A stretch of DNA of 64,000 nt, from NCBI RefSeq assembly GCF_003388735.1, contig NZ_QUBQ01000001.1:2604001-2668000 (forward strand), written 5' to 3'. The position numbers were made by a program, and so were the translations under genes. This document shows, in pieces, positions 23,995-32,899 of the stretch (within the stretch, counting starts at the first letter, position 1; every line of letters starts with the position of its first letter). Under the pieces are notes generated by a model, which searched no databases, was not told the DNA's origin, and was given only the letters and a program-made list of their open reading frames with translations. This stretch comes from Paenibacillus paeoniae (GTDB lineage: Bacteria > Bacillota > Bacilli > Paenibacillales > Paenibacillaceae).

Positions 23995-25002
23995 TTATAT
24001 GGCTCTTCGCCGCATTAACAAATAGATCATATAAGGAACACCGATTATAGCGGTTATTAATCCAGCCGGAATCTCATAAGGCGCGAACACGACTCGTCCC
24101 GCAAGATCGGACAATAGAACGATCAAGCTGCCAATTAATGCTGCTGCCGGAAGCTTGACTATGCTGCGCGCACCTGCCAGATGCCCCGCCATGTGAGGCG
24201 CCATCAATCCGACAAAGCCAATCGTTCCAGCCATCGCGACCGCCGCCCCTGCCAAGCCGACGCTGGTTAGAATGAAGAGGAACCTTGTCAGCTCTACCCG
24301 AAGTCCGAGTCCTGCTGCCGATTGCGCATCAAGCAGGAACAGATCCAGCCTTCTTGACATTGTCAGCACCATTGCGAACAGGATAAGTATCCACGGGAGC
24401 AGCGGCCAGAAGTGATCCCACGTTCGACCATACAAGCTGCCTGCCATCCAGATCGAAGCTTGCGATACACGAAAAATATGGCCTACCGTCAGCAAATAAG
24501 TAATAAGCGCACTGGCCATAGCGGATATGCCGACGCCAATGAGCAGCATGCGTACAGGAGAGCCCGCCGTTCCTCTCCTCCAAGACAAGCTATACATAAC
24601 AGCAGCTGCGAGAAATGCACCGCCGAACGCAACCCACGGCATCATTCGCATGGGAAACGCCGGAACGAGCACCATAACCCCCACGACGGCTGCCGCTGCG
24701 CCCGAATTAAGACCAATAACGCCCGGCGAAGCAAGCGGATTGCCCGTAATCGCCTGCAAAACCGTTCCCGCCAGTGCCAGCCCGCAGCCGACCAGCAAGC
24801 CAGTAAGCACTCTAGGCAACCGAAGCTCATGAATGGTAAAGCGGTATTCCTCCCCGCCGGTGCCAAATAAAGTTCTGAACACGTCCATCCAAGGAATCGA
24901 ACGTTCTCCCAGCATCAAATGAAGCGTTATTGCTCCGATATTCAATACGATCAGAATGCCGATAATCGCAAGTGCGCGCAGCTTCGCAGAAGATGACATC
25001 AT
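23995..25002 (-). CDS. FecCD-family iron-siderophore permease, second subunit
   Basis: 335 residues with eight to nine hydrophobic segments and FecCD family blocks LRLPRVLTGLLVGCGLALAG, GNPLASPGVIGLNSGA and GFVGLMAPHMA (pieces visible at about 58, 92 and 250). It forms a heterodimeric membrane channel with the preceding permease to import ferric siderophore. Its ATG overlaps the previous stop by 4 nt (ATGA), and AAAGGAG precedes it. No ATPase gene is present in the operon, so an ATPase must come from elsewhere, as happens for several Bacillus siderophore systems that share one. Confidence 0.92.
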   Translation of the reverse strand: MMSSSAKLRALAIIGILIVLNIGAITLHLMLGERSIPWMDVFRTLFGTGGEEYRFTIHELRLPRVLTGLLVGCGLALAGTVLQAITGNPLASPGVIGLNSGAAAAVVGVMVLVPAFPMRMMPWVAFGGAFLAAAVMYSLSWRRGTAGSPVRMLLIGVGISAMASALITYLLTVGHIFRVSQASIWMAGSLYGRTWDHFWPLLPWILILFAMVLTMSRRLDLFLLDAQSAAGLGLRVELTRFLFILTSVGLAGAAVAMAGTIGFVGLMAPHMAGHLAGARSIVKLPAAALIGSLIVLLSDLAGRVVFAPYEIPAGLITAIIGVPYMIYLLMRRRAI

Positions 25003-26000
25003 CGCGAGTTCTCCTTTCGCGCTGCCAAATAGATCAGCATCGGAGCGCCGAAAAATGCCGTGACGACGCCAACAGGAATCTCTTGACCGGGCAGTACGAA
25101 GCGCGCTCCAATGTCAGCCGCCAGCAGAAGCAACGCCCCAAGTACAGCGGAGTAGGGGACGATCCAGCGATAATTACCGCCAACGAGCAGACGTGCGATA
25201 TGGGGAACGGCCAAACCTACGAATCCGATTGGTCCAGCTAGTGCAACCGCACTCCCTGCCAGCAGCACGACGGCCATAATGCTTGCCGTTCGAATCGCGG
25301 CCATTCGCTGCCCGAGCCCTTGGGCAACTTCTTCGCCTAAGCCGAATATATTCAACTGGCTGCTTACGACAAATGCGATCGCTGCTCCCACACCCATATA
25401 CGGCATGACCTGAATGAATAAGTCGATGTCTCTGCCCGTAAGTGAACCCGCTAGCCAATAACGCATCGTATCAAGCGACTGCTCGTTCAGAATAAGAATG
25501 CCTTGTGTGAGTGAGGCGAACAACAAATTCAGTGAGGCTCCAGCAAGGACAAGCCTGACCGAAGATATCGAACGCCCGCTCCTGTAGCTAAGGAAAAAGA
25601 CCGATACGCCTGCAACCGCTGCCCCAATTAGTGCAGACCATGCTAACAATGACAAAGAACTGCTTCCCAGCCAAAACGAAGCAGCAACCGCAGCAAACGC
25701 CGCGCCGTTGCTGACACCGAACAGCTCCGGACCCGCCAGCGCATTGCGGCTTATCGCCTGCATCAGACATCCGGCAACGGCCAGGGAGCCGCCGATTACA
25801 ACGGCTATGAGCGCCCTTGGCAGTCTGACCGAGCGAATGATTAAATGCTCCCGTGATCCGTCGAATGATAGGAATGCATCCATAACAGCACGGAAAGGAA
25901 TCTGCACAATGCCAAGCATGATGCTGCCCAGAAAGGCAAGCAGCGTCACCGCTACAAATGCCAACAAACCGATTATTCTCACCTTTATATTTCCGTTCAT
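24999..26000 (-). CDS. FecCD-family iron-siderophore permease, first subunit
   Basis: 333 residues from the ATG at 26000, which has GGAGG 9 nt upstream; the open frame continues upstream to 26066 across an intercistronic hairpin and is not translated there. Family blocks are SVRLPRALIAVVIGGSLAVAG, RNALAGPELFGVSNGAAF and GFVGLAVPHIARL (short parts quoted). It pairs with the next permease and with the binding lipoprotein upstream. Confidence 0.92.
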   Translation of the reverse strand: MNGNIKVRIIGLLAFVAVTLLAFLGSIMLGIVQIPFRAVMDAFLSFDGSREHLIIRSVRLPRALIAVVIGGSLAVAGCLMQAISRNALAGPELFGVSNGAAFAAVAASFWLGSSSLSLLAWSALIGAAVAGVSVFFLSYRSGRSISSVRLVLAGASLNLLFASLTQGILILNEQSLDTMRYWLAGSLTGRDIDLFIQVMPYMGVGAAIAFVVSSQLNIFGLGEEVAQGLGQRMAAIRTASIMAVVLLAGSAVALAGPIGFVGLAVPHIARLLVGGNYRWIVPYSAVLGALLLLAADIGARFVLPGQEIPVGVVTAFFGAPMLIYLAARKENSR

Positions 26001-26035
26001 ATCGTTCTGCCTCCGCTGCGTGCCGTACATAAGCA

Positions 26036-26071
26036 GAACATTGGACCGTCGCAAGAGACGATCCAATGTTC
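26036..26071 (-). other. Intercistronic hairpin between binding protein and permeases
   Basis: GAACATTGGACCGTC (26036-26050) pairs with GACGATCCAATGTTC (26057-26071), 15 bp with one mismatch and a 6-nt loop, 17 bp after the binding-protein stop. There is no T run, so it probably protects the 3' end of the binding-protein mRNA or partly attenuates the permease genes rather than ending transcription. Confidence 0.6.
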
Positions 26072-26087
26072 ATGGGTAGATCCATTA

Positions 26088-27092
26088 TTACCCTTTGACC
26101 AAAAAGGCGTTCAAGTCATCCACCACTTTGTTAACGGCCTGAATACCAAGTCCGCTCAGCCAGTATTCCCATTCAACCGGATGGACGGCATTGTTCTGAG
26201 CGCCCTTCAGCGTCGCCCATAGGGCGCTTTGTTCCAGCTTGGCGAAAGCATCAGGCTCGCGGTTGAACCACAGAATAACGTCGCCATCCAGATCAGCAAT
26301 CTGCTCTTCTGTCACATCTTTGGAGAAGCCGGCATCAGACTGCGATGCAGGGCGTACAATGCCCGCGTCTTCCATAATCGTACCTACGAACGTTTCTTTC
26401 AAGTATACTTGAATTTTATCCGCTCGCGGACGGAACAGCGATACTTCTATAGCGTCCTTGCCCCTCAAAGCTGTCTTGAGTTCCTCTATCCGCTTTCCGT
26501 AAGCGTCTAGCAGCTTTTGTCCTTCATCAGCCTTGTTCACTGCATCCGCATAAAGCTGCAAGTTTTTCTTCCAAGTAACACCGAGTGTCTCAACAAAAAC
26601 AGTAGGTGCGATTTGGCTTAATTGAGCGTGAATGCCGTCATGCGTATCTTGGTTCCCGATAATCAGATCCGGCTTAAGCGCATCAATCGCTTCCAGATTC
26701 GGTTCATTCACCGTTCCGATGTTCGTAATTCCTTCCGTCCCCTTCAAATAAGACGGGTAAGGATCGCCAGCCGTCAGAATGGACGGCGCTCCGATCGGCT
26801 TAACGCCAAGCTCCAGCAAATTGTCGAGCGCTCCGATATCCAGCACGACGATTTTGCTTGGACTTCCCGGAACCTCAACATCACCGTAAGCGTCTTTAAT
26901 CGTACGCGTTTCTGTACCGCCAGCTGTATTGCCCTGTTGAGTCGCCTCAGGCGTTGCTGATGCACCTGCTCCAGTGTTCGACCCTTTCGTTTCGCCCTTC
27001 CCGCAAGCCGCCAGCAGCAGCACCAAGATCATTGCCATCACGATCATCGTCACCGATTTGTTGCCGCTTAACCCATTTCTCTGTACTTGCAT
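26088..27092 (-). CDS. Iron-siderophore ABC transporter substrate-binding lipoprotein
   Basis: 334 residues. A signal peptide ends in the lipobox LLLAAC (Cys about 30), followed by a Ser/Thr/Gly-rich linker and a PF01497-type (BtuF/FecB) binding domain: VPGSPSKIVVLDIGALDNL, GTVNEPNLEAIDALKPDLII and ADLDGDVILWF (short pieces). It is the first gene of a Fur-controlled operon with two permeases and a Btr-like activator. The siderophore type is not certain; the Btr-like partner makes a catecholate possible. Confidence 0.92.
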   Translation of the reverse strand: MQVQRNGLSGNKSVTMIVMAMILVLLLAACGKGETKGSNTGAGASATPEATQQGNTAGGTETRTIKDAYGDVEVPGSPSKIVVLDIGALDNLLELGVKPIGAPSILTAGDPYPSYLKGTEGITNIGTVNEPNLEAIDALKPDLIIGNQDTHDGIHAQLSQIAPTVFVETLGVTWKKNLQLYADAVNKADEGQKLLDAYGKRIEELKTALRGKDAIEVSLFRPRADKIQVYLKETFVGTIMEDAGIVRPASQSDAGFSKDVTEEQIADLDGDVILWFNREPDAFAKLEQSALWATLKGAQNNAVHPVEWEYWLSGLGIQAVNKVVDDLNAFLVKG

Positions 27093-27117
27093 ACCCTCTC
27101 ATCTCCCAAGTCTATTT

Positions 27118-27136
27118 AATAATGATAATCATTATT
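27118..27136 (-). promoter_or_regulatory. Fur box
   Basis: AATAATGATAATCATTATT is a perfect 9-1-9 palindrome that matches the classic 19-bp Fur consensus (GATAATGATTATCATTATC) at 16 positions. It lies just downstream of the -10 of the siderophore uptake operon, where Fe-Fur would block transcription. Confidence 0.9.
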
Positions 27137-27137
27137 A

Positions 27138-27166
27138 ATTATAGGAACGACAATTGGGAATGTCCA
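27138..27166 (-). promoter_or_regulatory. Sigma-A promoter of the siderophore operon
   Basis: Minus-strand TGGACA (27166-27161), a 17-bp spacer, and TATAAT (27143-27138), directly next to the Fur box. Confidence 0.8.
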
Positions 27167-27282
27167 TGCAGTATCCTTATAATGTCATGCACTATTCTTA
27201 AGAGCGATGCAAGAAATACCATTTTTTATTCAAATTACGATTACATTGAATTCAATAGCTGATCATCAGCCGCTATAGCATC

Positions 27283-27310
27283 AAAAAACGCAACCTGCAT
27301 CAGGTTGCGT
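27283..27310 (-). terminator. Terminator of the deaminase gene
   Basis: ACGCAACCTG (27288-27297) pairs perfectly with CAGGTTGCGT (27301-27310); on the minus strand it is followed by TTTTTT. It ends the run of genes that starts with the two solute-binding lipoproteins. Confidence 0.92.
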
Positions 27311-27331
27311 CTTATTCTTTATCTGCGTGAT

Positions 27332-27814
27332 TTAGTTTTTGCCGTGGAGCCTTAAATGAAGCTGCCGCACTTCCTCCGCAAGCTCAGGTACCGGACCTTC
27401 CACGACGGCATCCCGAATGACCTCCCCAATCGACAGGTTACGGACGCGCGATGGAGCAACTCCCAGCTCATCCAGCCATCTTGCCAATTGCTTCGATGAG
27501 CTCGCATATACAATTCGTCCCAAACCCGCCCATCCGTGGGCGGCAGCACACATCGGGCAATGTTCGCCCGACGTATAGACGGTCGCCCTCTCTCGTTCTT
27601 CGATCGTCATATTCTGCGCCGCCCAACGCGCCAGCGCAAATTCCGGATGCTGGGTATGGTCGCCGCCAGCTACATGGTTATGATCTTCCATCAGTACTTC
27701 CCCAGAGGAGGAGACCAATACCGAACCAAATGGCTCATCGCCCGCTTCCAGGGCAGTCTTGGCCAGCTCCACGCAGCGCCGCAAAAACCTCATATCCGTA
27801 TCATCAATCATCAT
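27332..27814 (-). CDS. Nucleoside/guanine deaminase-like protein (CMP/dCMP deaminase fold)
   Basis: 160 residues. Zinc-site motifs are H56-P-E58 and C86-P-M-C89 (GEHCPMCAAA), the layout of the guanine deaminase and tRNA adenosine deaminase superfamily; the usual Pro before the first Cys is His here (EHC instead of EPC). Such enzymes deaminate a purine or pyrimidine base using a zinc-bound water. ATG ATG begins the frame; GGGAG precedes it, so the second ATG (27811) is as likely. It lies 29 bp after the solute-binding protein gene in the same direction and could be read through, though no functional link is clear. Confidence 0.87.
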   Translation of the reverse strand: MMIDDTDMRFLRRCVELAKTALEAGDEPFGSVLVSSSGEVLMEDHNHVAGGDHTQHPEFALARWAAQNMTIEERERATVYTSGEHCPMCAAAHGWAGLGRIVYASSSKQLARWLDELGVAPSRVRNLSIGEVIRDAVVEGPVPELAEEVRQLHLRLHGKN

Positions 27815-27843
27815 AATACTCCCGTCCGTCTATTCGTATAAAA

Positions 27844-29067
27844 TCATGGCAAAGTTTCTAGTAATAATTGTCCTTCTGATTTCAATTCCTGAATAACTTC
27901 TTCCACCGGCCGATTATTTTCAATGATTTGAAGGAAGGCTTGGCGAACGAATTGGGAAAACTTCTGAGTAAAATCAGAAGTAACCTGGCTCTGAGCATTT
28001 ACAAATGCGATATTGTTCAACACTTGCTCCACATCTACGCCCCCGACTTGCCCAATGTACTTCGTACGGGTTGAGATATATCCATCTGCATTCTGTTTTT
28101 GTGCAGCCCATTCCTCGCCAGTAATATACTTGATGATTTCCCACGCAAGTTCAATATTTGGGGAATTAGCATTAATGCCAAAAATATCAACAAAAGCGAC
28201 ATCATTATAATTGTTGCTGCCCGCCACAGCAGGCAAAGGTATCGCTCCCCATCCGTTCTCGATTTGTCTTAATGAACCAATTGTATCTCTACTCATGGCG
28301 ATTTTAGATTGCTCCTTTTGTGCAGGAGCAGCATCTAATCTTAGAATGCCGTTTTGATACGCTGTTGCCGCTACCTGAAACACATCCATCCAAGATGGAG
28401 AATCAATAGTCAATTGTTTGCCATCATTGCTGATCCATTGTAATCCCGCTTTCTCGCCCAAATATCTCACAAATGCAAATGGATCGTTCTCCTCAAGCAC
28501 TTCAAGCCCAATGATATCATCTTCTTGTGGAAATAAGCTTGCTGTTACTAATAACTCATTCCATGTGATGCTCTCCGACGGTAATGTTATCTGATATTTC
28601 TGGAACAACTCTGTATTGTAAATGATGCCTTCAAGTTTAAAATAAGGTGAAACTCCCATTAATGCAGTCCCATCTTTCCATAGAGGCAACAATTGAGGAT
28701 GAAAGTCTGCTGGATCAAAATCACCCTTTGTTAAAGACTGGAGATTAGTTAATAACTGTTGTTCCATAAAATACGTGAAGGTTTGATAATTGTAGGCAAC
28801 CAAAATATCCGGCTGATAGGTATTAACGAATGTATTCAGCTCAGTCGGATTACGATAAGCCTCAAATGGAATTTCAACAATCTCTATATCTACATTTGGG
28901 AATTTTCCTTTTAGAAGATTCCCATATTGCGGCATGAAGCCATTTTGATAAAGATAGGCCACCTTTAAACTCCCAGATTGCTTCTCAAAATGATCCCCTT
29001 TAGAGGAGCAAGACGTTAATAAAATGACCAGGACAACGGATATAGTTAACCACTTTCGAAACCTCAT
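27844..29067 (-). CDS. Extracellular solute-binding lipoprotein 2 (family 1, no permeases)
   Basis: 407 residues. A signal peptide with lipobox LLTSC is followed by a family 1 sugar-binding-protein fold (GIIYNTELFQKYQI, ITGEEWAAQKQNADGYISTR in pieces). The ATG at 29067 overlaps the stop of the preceding binding-protein gene (ATGA), with AAGGAG 10 nt upstream. No permease or ATPase gene is nearby, so it either serves a distant transporter or acts as a surface sensor or binding protein. It is divergent from the cysteine-rich peptide cluster and shares its more AT-rich composition. Confidence 0.87.
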   Translation of the reverse strand: MRFRKWLTISVVLVILLTSCSSKGDHFEKQSGSLKVAYLYQNGFMPQYGNLLKGKFPNVDIEIVEIPFEAYRNPTELNTFVNTYQPDILVAYNYQTFTYFMEQQLLTNLQSLTKGDFDPADFHPQLLPLWKDGTALMGVSPYFKLEGIIYNTELFQKYQITLPSESITWNELLVTASLFPQEDDIIGLEVLEENDPFAFVRYLGEKAGLQWISNDGKQLTIDSPSWMDVFQVAATAYQNGILRLDAAPAQKEQSKIAMSRDTIGSLRQIENGWGAIPLPAVAGSNNYNDVAFVDIFGINANSPNIELAWEIIKYITGEEWAAQKQNADGYISTRTKYIGQVGGVDVEQVLNNIAFVNAQSQVTSDFTQKFSQFVRQAFLQIIENNRPVEEVIQELKSEGQLLLETLP

Positions 29068-30434
29068 TTCCCTGACGCTCCTTCCGCTAACAAGGCCGCA
29101 TCCAACGCTTCTTGCCACCGCTGTTGCATATTCACCACAGACTGTTCAACGGTTTGATCGCCACTTGCAGCTAGTTCAACCTCTTCTTCACCAATCTTCA
29201 TAAAAGGATCCAAAAATGCTGCTGGCCACTTAATAGACTTGCCACTATTGATGGCTTCCGTAGCTTGATAAAAGGCGCTAATGTTTTTATCCCCGATCTT
29301 TCTCGCAGCAGCTGGTCTGGAAGATAAATAACCATACCCAAGATCATGTTGGTTATTTAGGCGTAACATAGTAGACCCACTATGCATAAAGGACAATAAC
29401 TCCCATGCATCCTGAACGTTCTTGCTGTATGTAGTCATAGCAAAAATTTTGTTCATATCTGGAATAAAAGCACCATTAGGCTTATTTCCATTGGGAATAT
29501 AGGCAACAAGATCCCATTCAAATTCAGGTTTATTGGGTGAAGTACTGTTCTGAATAAGCTCCAATTGTTCTGCCATACTATAGTCTGCTACAACCATAGC
29601 GGCCTTACCAGCGGCAAATGCATTGTTTTTGAGCCAAAGTTCAGTATATTGATCCTCAGAGAAACTTGGAGGGAATAGCTCTGCAATAACTTCTACCATT
29701 GCTCCAGACTGAAAACTCTCAATCCCCTTAGTCCACATATTTTTCCATGATTCCGTATCAACGGTTACTTTTTTTCCTGTTGAATCAATTACCCTCAAGC
29801 CATTTTGAAAGCCGATGTATCTGACATAGTTAAATTTATTCGTATATGGCTTGTTAATGTATGTGCCAGAATACCCCTCGCCTGACGGAAAAAGCTTTGC
29901 CAGATCAATCATCTGCTCCCATGTAACTGCACTAGAAGGAACTGGTATATGATTCAAATCAAATAAGGTTTTATTATAATATAACGCAGTACCTGGAAAA
30001 TACGGGGTTAGCCCATACAATCTTCCTTCACCTTCTAGGCGTAATGCCTCAATTACCGGAGCATACATATGATCAATATCAAATGAGGAGCTTTGGATAT
30101 AGCTATCCAACTCTATCAATTGTCCTTTTTCAACTAATTCAACCAAATGGCTGCTGTATAGCTCAACGATATCGGGCTGAACATCATTCATAACTTTAAT
30201 AAGATCATTGATTGTTTTATAGGCTTCATGCTGGGTGTAATTAATGACTCGCAAAGTGACATGCGGGTACTTCTGTCTAAACATATCTCCATATGCCTTA
30301 TCGAATTCTGTCGTGCCAGATCCATATAATACGGTCAATGTAACCGGATCCTTGACCAATTCTTTGGTTGAACACGCACTTCCCATTAACGCCACAACTA
30401 ACATACATAGTAGGACTGTAAACCAACGCTTCAT
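29064..30434 (-). CDS. Extracellular solute-binding lipoprotein 1 (family 1, no permeases)
   Basis: 456 residues. The start at 30434 (MKRWFTVLL) has AGGGGG 7 nt upstream; the signal peptide ends in lipobox MGSAC. The mature part has a family 1 solute-binding fold (YYNKTLFDLNHIPVP, YLSSRPAAARKIGD). It is distantly similar in length and layout to the following lipoprotein gene, with which it is translationally coupled. The pair probably arose by duplication and divergence. The divergent start is 190 bp from the thioredoxin-like gene that opens the peptide cluster, so both may be regulated from one intergenic region. Confidence 0.87.
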   Translation of the reverse strand: MKRWFTVLLCMLVVALMGSACSTKELVKDPVTLTVLYGSGTTEFDKAYGDMFRQKYPHVTLRVINYTQHEAYKTINDLIKVMNDVQPDIVELYSSHLVELVEKGQLIELDSYIQSSSFDIDHMYAPVIEALRLEGEGRLYGLTPYFPGTALYYNKTLFDLNHIPVPSSAVTWEQMIDLAKLFPSGEGYSGTYINKPYTNKFNYVRYIGFQNGLRVIDSTGKKVTVDTESWKNMWTKGIESFQSGAMVEVIAELFPPSFSEDQYTELWLKNNAFAAGKAAMVVADYSMAEQLELIQNSTSPNKPEFEWDLVAYIPNGNKPNGAFIPDMNKIFAMTTYSKNVQDAWELLSFMHSGSTMLRLNNQHDLGYGYLSSRPAAARKIGDKNISAFYQATEAINSGKSIKWPAAFLDPFMKIGEEEVELAASGDQTVEQSVVNMQQRWQEALDAALLAEGASGK

Positions 30435-30546
30435 ATGCAACCCCCTATCAACGGATAGAAAAAAGACCTCTATCATCTATAATTTACTTTATCACCCATA
30501 AAGATCAAAATCAAATTTTCATATTCCAACAGGACCCAATTAACTC

Positions 30547-30575
30547 TTGATTTATGTGAAAATGAATGATAGAAT
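30547..30575 (+). promoter_or_regulatory. Sigma-A-like promoter of the cysteine-rich peptide cluster
   Basis: TTGATT (30547-30552), a 17-bp spacer, and TAGAAT (30570-30575), 50 bp before the first gene. A weaker candidate for the divergent lipoprotein genes (TTGATT, 17 bp, TAAAGT) reads the other way nearby. Confidence 0.65.
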
Positions 30576-30624
30576 CCACTTAAACAATAATAATGTATGA
30601 TAATGGATTTATTAGGAGGTTATC

Positions 30625-31098
30625 ATGGTTAATAGTACTTTTTCCCATTCGTCTAACGAAATGAAAAAGCTCCCAGTCAACTCCGAGATACCCGACATCA
30701 CACTAATAGAATCAGATCCACCGCAATCCCTCCATCCGCTCGTCACTGATCATCTCCTACTCATGTTAATAAGTACAAGCTGCGAGATTTGTGCAGATGC
30801 GCTTGAAGCACTGGATGAGTACACCGGTCACTATCCCACACTTAACGTCGTCATTTTAATAGACAGCACAGAGGAGAATATTCAGGTTATTAAACAAGCT
30901 TTTGAAGGTCGTGCACGCGTATTCAAGTATTCCATTCAAGATATGGTAAAGCATCTGCAGTCTAATTCCGTTCCATGGGGATATGCAGTGGATGCATCCA
31001 GACGTATTGTTTCCAGCCAAAATATAGGCTCCCATCAATTGCTAAGAGAAACTTGTCAACCGATCCTCCCGTGTTTCAATGGTGTTCATGAATCTTAA
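30625..31098 (+). CDS. Thioredoxin-like protein with CEIC site, peptide cluster
   Basis: 157 residues with AGGAGG before the ATG. After a 40-residue N-terminal extension comes a thioredoxin-fold core: hydrophobic strand HLLLMLIS, redox pair C53-E-I-C56, and a later VPWGYAVDASRRIVSSQNIG that matches the cis-proline loop and final strands of thioredoxins. There is no signal peptide or membrane segment. It overlaps the exporter start by 20 bp. Together with the second thioredoxin-like protein and the eight-cysteine peptide it suggests thiol-disulfide handling of the peptide before or during export, analogous to Bdb proteins in sublancin synthesis but without their membrane anchors. Confidence 0.82.
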   Translation: MVNSTFSHSSNEMKKLPVNSEIPDITLIESDPPQSLHPLVTDHLLLMLISTSCEICADALEALDEYTGHYPTLNVVILIDSTEENIQVIKQAFEGRARVFKYSIQDMVKHLQSNSVPWGYAVDASRRIVSSQNIGSHQLLRETCQPILPCFNGVHES

Positions 31099-32899
31099 CA
31101 GCATTATTCGCAGGGTCTTATCAGGCTCATACTGGACAATTGCCATACTAAGCTTGTTATCAGTCATTCTAATTGGGACTGCCGCTTATACCATTAAATT
31201 GACTGAACAGTTTTTCGATGCATTCACAAATAGCCATAATAATTACAAATTCATTGTTCAATTAATTGTTATCATGCTTCTACTCAAGCTAACTCAGCTT
31301 TGTATGGAGCAATTTCGCCAGTACCTAGAACAAAAAATGACCATCCAAATGAACCGACTTCTGGAGTATCAGTTAATTGATTTGATTCATTTAAAAACGG
31401 TAACAAAGTTAGAAACGCCTCAGTACCAAAATGATTTCAACTTTCTTCGAAGCACTTTTTTTTCAATATCCAACTTAATTATTACTTTCATCCAATTTGC
31501 TCATCAAATTATATTATTTCTGACTTATAGCATTATACTAATCAACTATATATGGTATTTACCAATTATTGTGACCCTTTACTGTCTGCCTCATTTCTTA
31601 AATGAAATCAAAATATCGAAATTAAATCATTCATATACAGAGAACACAAGCCAATTGTCTAGAGAGAAGCTAATGTTGTTCGAGACATTAGTACGACCCC
31701 TAGCCCAAAAGGAGCTCTTAATCTTTCAAAGCAAATCGTTTTTCTTACGAAAGTGGGATAACATTTCTCTAAAATCAATTAAATGGGAAATTAATCATCA
31801 GAAAAAAATTTATATGAAACGACTTCTCTTTGCAATCATCGAACCTCTGGGTTTTGTCGTTATCCAGATTCTTTTAGTACGAAGTGTTATCGCTGCCGAG
31901 TTAACAATAGGTCAATACATAGCTATTACTACCGCAGTTGCCATGCTTCAATCCACATTATTTGCTATTGGACAATATTTTGGAAGAGTCAAACAAACCT
32001 ACCTGACAAGTCTCCAGCTTCAACAGTTTATTACAAAATACTTTCCGTCTACCTTCACATTACACGCTCATGATATTAAGTTGGCTTCTCCCATTGAAGA
32101 AATTGTAATAAAAGATCTCACATTTCAATATCCAACGACGGATAAATCCGTTATTAAAAATATAAATCTAAATATTAAAGCAGGTAATTGCATAGCAATT
32201 GTAGGAGAAAACGGCTCTGGAAAGTCTACTTTAGGCAAAATTTTAATTGGGTTATATGATGTAACGCCTGGGGCCCTCTATATCAATAACACTGACATAA
32301 ACGATATCAATCACCTTAGTCTCATTCACCAGATGACTATGGTCTCACAGGATTTTGTCCGATATCCAATCTCGTTGGAGGAAAATGTTATTTTGGATTC
32401 TCCATCGAAAGAATCTGAAAAAAAGTTAATTGAGCTTTCGGAAAAATACCCTGAGCTATTCCCTGATGAAGTTTCAAAAGAAACGATACTTGGCTTGGAA
32501 TTCATTGGATCTCGACAGCTATCTGGAGGCCAATGGCAGAAGATTGCAATTGCCAGAGCCCTATACAAGGATTCACCTCTTCTATTGTTAGATGAAGCTA
32601 CCTCTGCGCTAGATCCAGAAACCGAACAATCGATTATGAATTCCGTTATTAGAAATCGAAAATGGAATAGGCAGACTACTCTTTTCATCACACATCGAAT
32701 GCCTATCTGTCAGATGGCTGACCAAATCATTGTCTTGCACAATGGAGAAATCGCAGAGATCGGAACACATCAAGAGCTTATTCTAGCTGAAGGAAGATAT
32801 TATCGGATGTTCATGACTACACACGAAAACAATGAGGTGAATACTAATGGGGACAATCAACTTCAAGGAACTGTTCCAACGCAATACGCTGCTCGATAA
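31079..32899 (+). CDS. ABC exporter (half-transporter) without peptidase domain
   Basis: 606 residues: about six membrane segments in 1-330 and an ATPase domain from about 345 with Walker A GENGSGKST, signature LSGGQWQ, Walker B LLLLDEA and switch His in FITHRM. There is no N-terminal C39 peptidase, so it would export a substrate without cutting a leader, as lantibiotic exporters of the NisT/SpaT type do. The start is ATG 31079 or 31088 (MNLNS). It overlaps the genes on both sides, so the cluster is one transcription unit. Codon use is AT-rich relative to the surrounding chromosome, hinting at transfer. Confidence 0.9.
   Translation: MVFMNLNSIIRRVLSGSYWTIAILSLLSVILIGTAAYTIKLTEQFFDAFTNSHNNYKFIVQLIVIMLLLKLTQLCMEQFRQYLEQKMTIQMNRLLEYQLIDLIHLKTVTKLETPQYQNDFNFLRSTFFSISNLIITFIQFAHQIILFLTYSIILINYIWYLPIIVTLYCLPHFLNEIKISKLNHSYTENTSQLSREKLMLFETLVRPLAQKELLIFQSKSFFLRKWDNISLKSIKWEINHQKKIYMKRLLFAIIEPLGFVVIQILLVRSVIAAELTIGQYIAITTAVAMLQSTLFAIGQYFGRVKQTYLTSLQLQQFITKYFPSTFTLHAHDIKLASPIEEIVIKDLTFQYPTTDKSVIKNINLNIKAGNCIAIVGENGSGKSTLGKILIGLYDVTPGALYINNTDINDINHLSLIHQMTMVSQDFVRYPISLEENVILDSPSKESEKKLIELSEKYPELFPDEVSKETILGLEFIGSRQLSGGQWQKIAIARALYKDSPLLLLDEATSALDPETEQSIMNSVIRNRKWNRQTTLFITHRMPICQMADQIIVLHNGEIAEIGTHQELILAEGRYYRMFMTTHENNEVNTNGDNQLQGTVPTQYAAR

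Noticed and set aside
24412..24870. Plus-strand open frame opposite the FecCD permease gene
   Set aside because: It is the complement of a conserved FecCD gene and has no signals of its own.
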